Shown one piece after another: positions 1 through 6,548 of a stretch of DNA of 15,048 nucleotides. Source of the DNA: Methanobrevibacter sp. (lineage in GTDB: Archaea > Methanobacteriota > Methanobacteria > Methanobacteriales > Methanobacteriaceae). The stretch spans positions 21,666-36,713 of the forward strand of contig JABUVA010000004.1 in the NCBI GenBank assembly GCA_021442885.1, written 5' to 3'. The notes under the pieces were generated by a model. The model was not told the DNA's origin. It did no database searches and saw nothing but the letters and a program-made list of their open reading frames with translations. Made by a program: the position numbers and the translations under genes. Positions within the stretch are counted from its first letter, which is position 1. Each line of letters opens with the position of its first letter.

Positions 1-828
1 TCTCTTCCTAATTGTAAAGAAGTATTCCCAGTTCAAGCTTGTATGTTTATTAGTGATCAAGATATTATGCAAACAGTTCATAATGTTATTATTGCTGAAG
101 AGAATTCAGAACTTCATTTAATTACTGGTTGTGCAACTGGCCATGATGTTAGTTCTGCTTTACATCTTGGTATTTCAGAAATTTATCTTAAACCAGGTTC
201 TAAAATCACTTTTACTATGGTTCATAATTGGGCTGAACAAGTTGAAGTACGTCCTAGAACAGGTATTAAATTAGCTGAAAATTCTACATATTTAAATAAT
301 TATATTTTAACAAGTCCTGTTCATACTATTCAATCTTATCCTACTGCATATTGTGATGGAGCTAATTCCAGAGCTATTTTCCAAAGTATTCAAGGAGGAC
401 AGAAAAAGTCTATTATAGACGTTGGTTCAAGAGCTCTTCTTAATGCTCCTGGTGCTCGTTCTGAAATTATTTCTCGTGCTGTATCTCAAGATGAATCTCA
501 AATATATGCGAGAGGACATTTAGCAGGTAATGTTCCTGATGTTAAAGGACATTTAGAATGTCATGGTTTAGTTTTATCTGATGATAGTTTTATTTATGCA
601 GTTCCTGAACTTGAAGCTAGTTCTGCAAATCTTGAGATGTCTCATGAAGCTGCTGTTGGTAAAATTGATGAAGATGAAATCAATTATCTAACTGCTAGAG
701 GAATTTCAGAAGAAGATGCTGCTTCAATGATTGTTAGAGGATTTTTAAGCATGGATATTACAGGATTACCTGATGATCTTGCTAAAGAAACTCAAAGTAT
801 GATTGATATGAGTTTAGATGGTATGTAA
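1..828 (+). CDS. SufB/SufD-family Fe-S cluster assembly scaffold, 3' part (5' end outside window)
   Basis: The reading frame is open from base 1 and ends at TAA 826-828, so about 275 residues of a longer protein are present; the ATG at 43 is internal, because in-frame codons continue upstream. The sequence matches the SufB/SufD core: a long beta-helix-like region, a segment around GARSEIISRAVSQ, then GHLECHGLVLSDDS and a PELEAS...SHEAAVGKI segment followed by a helical C-terminus (YLTARGISEEDAASMIVRGF). These are the family's usual C-terminal marks. In the family, SufB with the ATPase SufC forms the scaffold on which Fe-S clusters are built in the cytoplasm; methanogens often have only a minimal SufC/SufB pair. 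A sufC-like gene upstream is expected but cannot be seen. Single methanogen homologues are around 310-320 residues (from memory), so some 40 residues are probably missing. SufB versus SufD is not decided here. All ten His codons are CAT, unlike the mvh genes next door. Confidence 0.88.
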   Translation, partial: SLPNCKEVFPVQACMFISDQDIMQTVHNVIIAEENSELHLITGCATGHDVSSALHLGISEIYLKPGSKITFTMVHNWAEQVEVRPRTGIKLAENSTYLNNYILTSPVHTIQSYPTAYCDGANSRAIFQSIQGGQKKSIIDVGSRALLNAPGARSEIISRAVSQDESQIYARGHLAGNVPDVKGHLECHGLVLSDDSFIYAVPELEASSANLEMSHEAAVGKIDEDEINYLTARGISEEDAASMIVRGFLSMDITGLPDDLAKETQSMIDMSLDGM

Positions 829-860
829 TCATCATACTTTTATTTTTTTTCTTTTTGACT
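829..860 (+). terminator. T-rich termination tract after the sufB-like gene
   Basis: Directly after the stop codon the plus strand carries T runs at about 838-856 (TTTTATTTTTTTTCTTTTTG). Archaeal termination often needs only such U-tracts. There is no strong hairpin, so this is a likely but not proven site. Confidence 0.45.
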
Positions 861-983
861 TGCTTAGACATGAATTTTTGTATACCTAACATGTTTAAGT
901 ATTTAAACTTTTTGTATTCTATTTCTAAGTAACCTTTATATTAAAATTTATTAAGATATAATAATCAGTACATAATGTTATGC

Positions 984-995
984 TGAGCTAGCTCA
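984..995. repeat. Perfect 12-bp palindrome flanked by AGTACAT direct repeats
   Basis: TGAGCTAGCTCA is its own reverse complement and is half G+C inside very AT-rich DNA. AGTACAT occurs on each side, at 967-973 and 999-1005, 32 bp apart (about three helical turns). The position, some 60-90 bp upstream of the TATA candidates of mvhD, would suit a regulator binding site. That function is inference. Confidence 0.4.
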
Positions 996-1080
996 TTAAG
1001 TACATTAAATTTGGATAAGATTAAACATTAAGTTTTGTCTTAAACAACGAATTTAAAAAATTTTTTAAAAAACAAATATA

Positions 1081-1098
1081 TTTTGAAATTTTTCAAAA
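1081..1098. repeat. Inverted repeat in the mvh promoter/leader
   Basis: TTTTGAAA and TTTCAAAA form 8-bp perfect arms separated by TT; one more pair (A1080/T1099) extends them. It lies at or just downstream of the candidate TATA boxes and 13 bp before the ribosome binding site. That is where an archaeal repressor would block transcription start. The repeat is AT-rich, so chance occurrence is not excluded. Confidence 0.4.
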
Positions 1099-1126
1099 TG
1101 TAAATTTATAGAGGAGGAAAAACTCT

Positions 1127-1552
1127 ATGGCTGATGATATAAAAATTGTAATGTTTTGTTGTAACTGGTGTTCCTATGGAGGAGCAGACACAGCAGGTAC
1201 TGCACGTATGCAATACCCACCGAATATTAGAGTTATTCGTGTAATGTGTTCTGGAAGAATTGACCCACAATTTATATTGAAAGCATTCCAAGAAGGTGCT
1301 GACGGTGTATTTGTAGCTGGATGTCACATGGGTGACTGCCACTATGATGCAGGTAATTATAAATTAGATCGTAGAATGAGATTAGTTTATAAATTAGTCG
1401 AAGATATGGGAATCGGTAAAGAAAGAGTTCACCACGACTGGATTTCTGCATCTGAAGGTGAAAAATTCTCTGAATCCGTTAAAATGATGGTTAACAGAAT
1501 CAAAGAATTAGGACCTGCTCAATTAAAAGGTCAAATCCAAGCTGAAAACTAA
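1127..1552 (+). CDS. mvhD: F420-non-reducing hydrogenase iron-sulfur subunit D
   Basis: MvhD is the small [2Fe-2S] subunit that links the [NiFe] hydrogenase MvhGA to heterodisulfide reductase HdrA in the cytoplasmic electron-bifurcating complex (known for the family). The 141-residue product has the expected size and begins with the family's N-terminal cysteine cluster C11-C12-x2-C15 ([11 protein letters not shown]). Further cysteines are C41 (VMCSGRID), C66 and C71 (GCHMGDC), which together supply the Fe-S ligands. The C-terminal half is a helical domain with basic and acidic residues. The start is fixed by GAGGAGG at 1111-1117. It is the first gene of mvhDGAB; its stop is followed within 5 bases by the mvhG ribosome binding site. 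All four His codons are CAC, a mark of high expression in this window. HdrA is not encoded nearby in the window. Confidence 0.95.
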   Translation: MADDIKIVMFCCNWCSYGGADTAGTARMQYPPNIRVIRVMCSGRIDPQFILKAFQEGADGVFVAGCHMGDCHYDAGNYKLDRRMRLVYKLVEDMGIGKERVHHDWISASEGEKFSESVKMMVNRIKELGPAQLKGQIQAEN

Positions 1553-1567
1553 TTGGAGGAGTTAAAT

Positions 1568-2494
1568 ATGGCAGATAAAATTAATATAGGAACTATGTGG
1601 TTAGGCGGATGTTCTGGATGTCACTTATCTATTGCGGATTTCCACGAATCTTTATTAGATGTATTAGAATTAGCTGAATTCAGATTTTCACCTGTTCTTA
1701 TGGATACTAAATATGATGAAGTACCAGAATTAGATGTTCTTATTGTAGAAGGTGGAATTAGGAACGATGAAAACAGAGAATTAGCTGAAATGTTAAAAGA
1801 AAAAGCTAACATGGTTATTTCTTATGGAACATGTGCTTGTTACGGTGGTATTCCAGGTCTCGGAAACTTATGGACTGTTGAAGAATTAGAACAAGAAGCA
1901 TATGTAAATTCAGTATCCACAATTAACCCAGAAGGAATTATTCCACACGAAGAAGTCCCTCATCTTGAAAGCAGAGTAAGACCTTTAGACTCTGTAATGG
2001 ATATTGATTTAATGATCCCAGGTTGTCCACCACGTTCTGATGTTGTTGCACAAGCAATTTTAGCATTATTAAATGGTGAAACAATCGCATTACCTTCTAC
2101 AAACCTTTGTGAAGTTTGTCCTAGAGAAAAACCACCTGAAGGTTTAGCAATGGATTTCATTAAAAGACAATTTGAACTTGGAGCTCCTGCACCAGATTTA
2201 TGTTTAATTAGTCAAGGATTAATCTGTATGGGTCCTGCTACTGTTTCATTATGTGGAGCAGAATGTCCAAGTATTGCTATCCAATGTAGAGGATGTTATG
2301 GGCCTACTTCTAAAGTATTAGACCAAGGAGCAAAAATGATCAGTGCGATTGCATCTGACTACGGTGTAGATGAGGATAAAACTGTAGATCCAGAAGCAGT
2401 AGCTGAACAGTTAGATGATATCGTAGGTACTTTCTACACCTACACATTACCTGCAGCTTTAGTCCCAGTTAAAATGCAAAAAGGAGGAGAATAA
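1568..2494 (+). CDS. mvhG: F420-non-reducing [NiFe] hydrogenase small subunit
   Basis: MvhG is the electron-transfer subunit of the H2-oxidising MvhAG core; its three Fe-S clusters carry electrons from the [NiFe] site to MvhD. From the chosen start the protein has 308 residues. The proximal-cluster ligands are visible as C15 and C18 (GGCSGCH), C89 (GTCAC) and C153 (PGCPP). The C-terminal half holds the remaining cysteines for the medial and distal clusters (NLCEVCP, and a run from [12 protein letters not shown] to CRGCYG). The reading frame is open back to a TTG at 1553, but GGAGG at 1555-1559 lies inside that extension, and it is correctly spaced for ATG 1568, so 1568 is the start. There is no twin-arginine signal peptide, which agrees with a cytoplasmic enzyme. 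It follows mvhD by 15 bases and precedes mvhA by 1 base. Confidence 0.95.
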   Translation: MADKINIGTMWLGGCSGCHLSIADFHESLLDVLELAEFRFSPVLMDTKYDEVPELDVLIVEGGIRNDENRELAEMLKEKANMVISYGTCACYGGIPGLGNLWTVEELEQEAYVNSVSTINPEGIIPHEEVPHLESRVRPLDSVMDIDLMIPGCPPRSDVVAQAILALLNGETIALPSTNLCEVCPREKPPEGLAMDFIKRQFELGAPAPDLCLISQGLICMGPATVSLCGAECPSIAIQCRGCYGPTSKVLDQGAKMISAIASDYGVDEDKTVDPEAVAEQLDDIVGTFYTYTLPAALVPVKMQKGGE

Positions 2495-2495
2495 T

Positions 2496-3920
2496 ATGGT
2501 AAAACTTACTATGGAACCTGTAACTCGTATTGAAGGACACGCAAAAATTACTGTACATTTAGACGACGCTGGAGAGGTTGTTGACACTAGATTACACGTT
2601 ATGGAATTTAGAGGATTTGAAAAATTCTTACAAGGACGTCCTGTAGAAGAATTACCTAGGATTGTACCTAGAATTTGTGGTATTTGTGATGTACAACACC
2701 ACTTTGCAGCTGCTAAAGCTGTTGACCAAATCTTTGGTTTCAAAGATGATGAAATCCTACCTGCAGCATATAAAATGAGAGAAATTATGAACTGGGGATC
2801 ATTTATGCACTCCCACGCACTTCACTTCTACTTCTTAGCTGCTCCTGATTTCATTATACCTGATGCTAACAGAACCAATAGGAATGTTTTCCAAATTATT
2901 AAAGACCAACCTGAAATTGCACTTCAAGCAATTGAAATCAGAAGAAACGGTCTCGATATGGTTAGAGCAACTGGTGGTCGTCCAATTCACCCAACTTCAT
3001 CCACTCCTGGTGGTATTTCAACCGAATTAGATGATGAAACTCAAAAAGATTTATTAAACAAAGCTAAAAGAAATATTGAATTAGCTGTAAACACTATTGA
3101 ATTAGCTGTTCCTATTTTAGAAAGTAAAATGGACTTAGTTGAAACTTTAGGTAACTATGGTGACACTAGACACTGTGGTCTTGTAAACAATGGTGTTTGG
3201 GATGTTTACAATGGTGATGTAAGAATAAAAGACAAAGATGGTAGTATTTACTGTGAATACAACAACTTAGAATACAAAGACTATGTTGCTGAACACGTAA
3301 AACCTTACTCCTGGTTAAAATTCCCTTACATTAAAGAATTAGGATATCCTGAAGGTACTTACAGAGTAGCTCCATTATCAAGGATTAACGTTTGTGACAA
3401 AATGCCAGATGGTGCTCCATTAGCACAAGCTGCACTTGAAGACTTCCGTGACAAATTTGGATATGCTCAAGCTCCATTATTATTCCACTGGGCTAGACTT
3501 ATCGAATTATTAGCTGCTGCTGAAATGGCTGCTGATACCTTAGAACAAGATTTATCCGGTCAAAAATTCCCAGATGAATTAGAAAGAACTGCTGGTGAAG
3601 GTGCAGGTATTGTAGAAGCTGCTCGTGGTACTTTAATCCACAATTACAAATGTGACGACCAAGGTTTAGTAACTGAAGCTAACATTGTTGTAGCTACTAT
3701 CCAAAACAACCCAGCTATGGAAATGGGTATTCAAAAAGTAGCTAAAGACTACATTAAACCTGGTGTAGAAGTAGATGACAAAATCTTTAACTTAATGGAA
3801 ATGGTTATCAGAGCTTACGACCCATGTTTATCCTGTGCTACCCATACTATGGATAGTCAAATGAGATTAGCTGAAGTAGAAATTGTTGACAGCGAAGGAA
3901 ACATCATTAAAAAACTCTAA
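2496..3920 (+). CDS. mvhA: F420-non-reducing [NiFe] hydrogenase large subunit
   Basis: MvhA carries the [NiFe] active site that splits H2 for heterodisulfide reduction. The 474-residue length fits the family. The N-terminal nickel motif is RICGIC with C61 and C64 and the following H68. The C-terminal motif is DPCLSC with C444 and C447, followed by A-T-H450. All four nickel-binding positions are cysteine, so this is not a selenocysteine form like VhuU. A 24-residue tail follows H450 ([12 protein letters not shown] to the end); group members usually lose such a tail to a maturation endopeptidase after nickel insertion, and that is inferred here. The ribosome binding site AGGAGG (2482-2487) lies inside the end of mvhG and only one base separates the genes, which suggests coupled translation. 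His is CAC in 12 of 14 codons. Confidence 0.96.
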   Translation: MVKLTMEPVTRIEGHAKITVHLDDAGEVVDTRLHVMEFRGFEKFLQGRPVEELPRIVPRICGICDVQHHFAAAKAVDQIFGFKDDEILPAAYKMREIMNWGSFMHSHALHFYFLAAPDFIIPDANRTNRNVFQIIKDQPEIALQAIEIRRNGLDMVRATGGRPIHPTSSTPGGISTELDDETQKDLLNKAKRNIELAVNTIELAVPILESKMDLVETLGNYGDTRHCGLVNNGVWDVYNGDVRIKDKDGSIYCEYNNLEYKDYVAEHVKPYSWLKFPYIKELGYPEGTYRVAPLSRINVCDKMPDGAPLAQAALEDFRDKFGYAQAPLLFHWARLIELLAAAEMAADTLEQDLSGQKFPDELERTAGEGAGIVEAARGTLIHNYKCDDQGLVTEANIVVATIQNNPAMEMGIQKVAKDYIKPGVEVDDKIFNLMEMVIRAYDPCLSCATHTMDSQMRLAEVEIVDSEGNIIKKL

Positions 3921-3936
3921 TTGAGGGGAAATAATA

Positions 3937-5178
3937 ATGATTGTATTTAATGAAGATGGCTGTATTAGATGTGGTGCATGTCAAGGAACATGTCCTACTT
4001 CATCCATCGAAGTAACTCCAAGTCACATAAAACACTGTGACATGTGTGGGGAAGACCCTAAATGTGCTGAGGTCTGTCCTGAAGGAGCATTAAAAGTCGA
4101 CATGTTTACTGTTGATGAAGATGCTTTGGACCAACCTAGGTTAATATTTAACTCCCACTTATGTACCAGCTGTGGTAAATGTGAAGAAGTCTGTCCACAA
4201 AGAACTTGTGTTGTTGTTGATGACAAAAATATGGAAGTTGAAGGTTTCTGTGTAATGTGTCAGAAATGTGTAGAAATCTGTCCTGTTGAAGTAATTGGTA
4301 TTCCAGGTATTGTTGAACCTAAAGATTGTGCAATTGATCTTGAAGGTAAAGGTGTATCATACATTGTAAATTGTGTTGGATGTGGAACTTGTGTTGATCC
4401 TTGTCCTGTAAGTGCAATTACTCTTGATAAAATTGGTGGAACCATCTCAATCGATGATTCTGTCTGTATCAAATGTGGTGTATGTTCACAAACTTGTCCT
4501 TGGAATGCAGTATTCATTTCAGAAAAATTCCCTGTTAAACGTGAAAAAGAAATATTGGACTTTACATTAGATGCAAGCAAATGTATTGGATGTAATACTT
4601 GTGTTGAAGCATGTCCTGGTGACTTTATTAAAACCAATGGAGATACTTTAACTGTAGAGCTTCCTAATGTTTGTGCTGCTTGTAGTTTATGTGTAAACTT
4701 ATGTCCTACTGACTCTTTAACTTTAGATGTTGAATGGGGAGAAGCAAGTCCTGCTGATGCTGAAGGTTTAGGATATGATGCTGATAAATGTGAATTTATT
4801 GGTGCATGTGCTAACAAATGTCCTACTGAAGCTATTCGTGTTGTAACTAAAACAGGTATGGCTTGCCCATCTTTAGTACAAACTGATGAAGATCCATCAT
4901 TTGTTAACTGTATTAGATGTGGTGCATGTGCAGCAGTATGTCCTGAAGAAGCTTTAACAGTTGGTTCAATCGAAAAAATAATCGATGGCAAACTTGTACT
5001 TAGAGACAGAATTGAATTTAACCCTTCAAAATGTAATGAATGTGGAGACTGTGTCGAAGCATGTCCATATGATATGATTCACTTAACTGAAGATGATAAA
5101 TTACCAGTTAAAGGATTCTGTACCTTATGTGGTCAATGTATCGAAGCATGTTCTGAACACGCATTATATGATAAATAG
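3937..5178 (+). CDS. mvhB: Polyferredoxin of the Mvh hydrogenase operon, 12 cluster motifs
   Basis: MvhB is a soluble polyferredoxin encoded with Mvh hydrogenase; it can accept electrons but is not part of the core Mvh-Hdr complex in well-studied species. The 413 residues contain twelve ferredoxin-type cysteine motifs, starting at C9, C34, C76, C105, C146, C177, C216, C246, C285, C325, C366 and C395, which is six tandem 2[4Fe-4S] units. Ten follow CxxCxxCxxxC closely. Motif 2 (C34-C37-C43-C47) has a short insertion. Motif 9 (C285, C291, C295) has Ile288 where the second cysteine belongs, and motif 12 ends in CS rather than CP. The start has GAGGGG at 3923-3928, 8 bases upstream. The gene closes the operon, 16 bases after mvhA. 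All five His codons are CAC. Confidence 0.95.
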   Translation: MIVFNEDGCIRCGACQGTCPTSSIEVTPSHIKHCDMCGEDPKCAEVCPEGALKVDMFTVDEDALDQPRLIFNSHLCTSCGKCEEVCPQRTCVVVDDKNMEVEGFCVMCQKCVEICPVEVIGIPGIVEPKDCAIDLEGKGVSYIVNCVGCGTCVDPCPVSAITLDKIGGTISIDDSVCIKCGVCSQTCPWNAVFISEKFPVKREKEILDFTLDASKCIGCNTCVEACPGDFIKTNGDTLTVELPNVCAACSLCVNLCPTDSLTLDVEWGEASPADAEGLGYDADKCEFIGACANKCPTEAIRVVTKTGMACPSLVQTDEDPSFVNCIRCGACAAVCPEEALTVGSIEKIIDGKLVLRDRIEFNPSKCNECGDCVEACPYDMIHLTEDDKLPVKGFCTLCGQCIEACSEHALYDK

Positions 5179-5211
5179 GTGGATTACCACCTTTTATTAT
5201 CTTTTTTTTTT
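5177..5211. terminator. Hairpin terminator between convergent mvhB and pyrC
   Basis: AGGTGG (5177-5182) and CCACCT (5187-5192) pair perfectly around a 4-base ATTA loop, and T runs follow on the plus strand to about 5211. The last two bases of the mvhB stop codon are part of the stem. The pyrC stop codon starts at 5222, so the element ends mvh transcription just before the opposing gene. In the minus direction the stem is not followed by a good T-run, so it seems directed mainly at the mvh operon. Confidence 0.75.
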
Positions 5212-5221
5212 AAAAAATTAG

Positions 5222-6472
5222 TTATATTTTATTCATTATTGTTTTTCCATTAACTATTGTTAATATTGGTTCTCCTGTATATTCAAATCCATCAAATGGT
5301 GAATATTCGGCTTTTGTTTTAAATGTATCAATATCTATTTTTCCAGCTCTATTTAAATCAATAGCTGTTAAATCTGCGTCTTTTCCAATAGCTATTTCTC
5401 CTTTTGTTTTGAGATTAAATACTTTTGATGCATTTTGGGATAATATTTTTGGTATTAATTCTAGTTTTAAGTTTCCTTTATTTACTTCTGTTAATAGTAA
5501 AGGCACAACTGTTTCGAGGTTTGGTATTCCTGGAGATGATTCCCAAGTTCCTTTTGTTTTTTCTTCTATTGTGTGTGGGGCATGGTCGGTTCCTATTATT
5601 GAATTTTCATCAATATGTTTTATATTCACACTTGATTTTTCTTCTCTTAGTGGAGGATTAGTTTTTACTAGTGTTCCATATGTATCATAGGCATTATTAT
5701 TTAACAATAAATGGTGAGGTGTAAATTCTGTACTTATAGGCATATAATTTTTACTACTTCTAGCCATTGCTAATGATTTAATGGTACTTAAATGGCATAT
5801 ATGCAAACTTAAATTATTTCGGTATCCAAGGTCAATAGCTTGTTTTACAGAAACATCTTCAGCTATTGCAGGTCTTCCATAACTATAATCAATAGGGTTT
5901 TCTGAGCTTTTTAACTTTTCACTTTCATCTAATACAATAGCTTGATTTTCAGCATGTACACATACAAGACCATTATAATCGGTTTTTGTTTTTAATTTTC
6001 CTAAATCATTAAAAATCTTTTCAAGTGATTCATCACTTTCTAAATCCATAAATATCTTAAATGCTACTGGTTCAAGTTCAACAATCTTTTCCATTTCCTC
6101 ATAGGAATTAACTCCAGCTTGTAGTTTAAAATTAACAATACTTTTTTTATTTCCAATTTCTAATTTTTCTTTAAAAGTTTTGTAGGTGTTTGTTTTAGGA
6201 AGGGTATTAGGCATATCTATTATTGTTGTAAATCCTCCATTTGCAGCACTTTCACTACCACTTTTAAAGTCTTCTTTATGTGTGAGGCCAGGATCTCTGA
6301 AATGTACATGGGGATCTATAAATCCTGGAAGAAGGATGTTTCCTTTCAAATCTATTGTTTCGTCACTTTCTAAGGGTGTTTTACTTATCTTAGAGATTTT
6401 TCCATTTTTAATTCCAATATTATATTCTCCATGTTTACCTATAATTTTTGCATTTGTTATTGTTAATTCCAT
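5222..6472 (-). CDS. pyrC: Dihydroorotase
   Basis: Dihydroorotase closes carbamoyl-aspartate to dihydroorotate, the third step of pyrimidine synthesis, in the cytoplasm. The 416-residue protein is an amidohydrolase with the class I signature PGFIDPHVHFRDPG (metal ligands H55 and H57, substrate-binding R59). It also has Lys139 in VAFKIF at the site that is carboxylated in related enzymes, H173 (CVHAEN), H227 (HICHLS) and the catalytic D296 in GTDHAPH. That last motif and HFRDPG favour dihydroorotase over hydantoinase or allantoinase. The start at 6472 is supported by AGGTGAG (6479-6485, read on the minus strand). The gene is convergent with mvhB and divergent from the nucleotidyltransferase gene; no other pyr gene is beside it. 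Confidence 0.92.
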   Translation of the reverse strand: MELTITNAKIIGKHGEYNIGIKNGKISKISKTPLESDETIDLKGNILLPGFIDPHVHFRDPGLTHKEDFKSGSESAANGGFTTIIDMPNTLPKTNTYKTFKEKLEIGNKKSIVNFKLQAGVNSYEEMEKIVELEPVAFKIFMDLESDESLEKIFNDLGKLKTKTDYNGLVCVHAENQAIVLDESEKLKSSENPIDYSYGRPAIAEDVSVKQAIDLGYRNNLSLHICHLSTIKSLAMARSSKNYMPISTEFTPHHLLLNNNAYDTYGTLVKTNPPLREEKSSVNIKHIDENSIIGTDHAPHTIEEKTKGTWESSPGIPNLETVVPLLLTEVNKGNLKLELIPKILSQNASKVFNLKTKGEIAIGKDADLTAIDLNRAGKIDIDTFKTKAEYSPFDGFEYTGEPILTIVNGKTIMNKI

Positions 6473-6485
6473 TTTTCTCTCACCT

Positions 6486-6548
6486 ATTGTTTTATTTATA
6501 TTTTAAAAATGAAAAGATTTTTTATACTTTAAAATAAATTTTATTTAT
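6486..6548. promoter_or_regulatory. Short divergent promoter region between pyrC and the TmcAL-like gene
   Basis: Only 76 bp separate the two start codons. The segment TTTTTTATACTTTAAAATAA (about 6518-6537) reads as a TATA-like element on both strands: TTTATACT for the plus gene and AAAGTATAAAAAA for pyrC. For the plus gene the usual ~25-bp spacing places the transcript start at about the ATG 6549, and no ribosome binding site precedes that ATG. A leaderless mRNA is therefore likely. On the pyrC side the spacing leaves room for its AGGTGAG site. Exact start points are inferred. Confidence 0.45.

Larger units (their letters stand above)
861..1126 (+). promoter_or_regulatory. Upstream region of the mvh operon: promoter candidates and inverted repeats
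   Basis: This is the second part of a 298-bp gap without a credible gene. Two TATA-like elements are visible: CGAATTTAAAAAA at 1048-1060 (BRE-like CGAA before the A/T box) and AAATATATTTT at 1073-1083. With the usual 25-bp spacing they would start transcripts near 1083 or 1104, both upstream of the ribosome binding site GAGGAGG at 1111-1117, which sits 9 bases before the mvhD ATG. An inverted repeat lies at 1081-1098 and a 12-bp palindrome at 984-995; they are listed separately. Which TATA element is used cannot be told from sequence alone. Confidence 0.5.

Noticed and set aside
870..932. A 20-codon open frame in the gap before mvhD
   Set aside because: No ribosome binding site, no recognisable protein and AT-driven composition.
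1553..1567. Upstream TTG start for mvhG
   Set aside because: The GGAGG at 1555-1559 lies within this extension and is well spaced for ATG 1568; the N-terminus from 1568 matches the family.
3819..3845. Selenocysteine codon at the nickel site, as in VhuU
   Set aside because: Both ligands of DPCLSC are encoded by TGT; no in-frame TGA is present.
4260..4991. A 243-codon open frame on the minus strand inside mvhB
   Set aside because: It is antisense to a clear polyferredoxin; the regular Cys-codon repeats of mvhB keep the opposite strand open. The translation looks unlike any protein family and has no ribosome binding site.
5409..5690. Plus-strand open frames inside pyrC (and similar ones inside the zinc-finger gene at 7887-8489)
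   Set aside because: They are antisense shadows of well-supported genes and contain only low-complexity hydrophobic translations.
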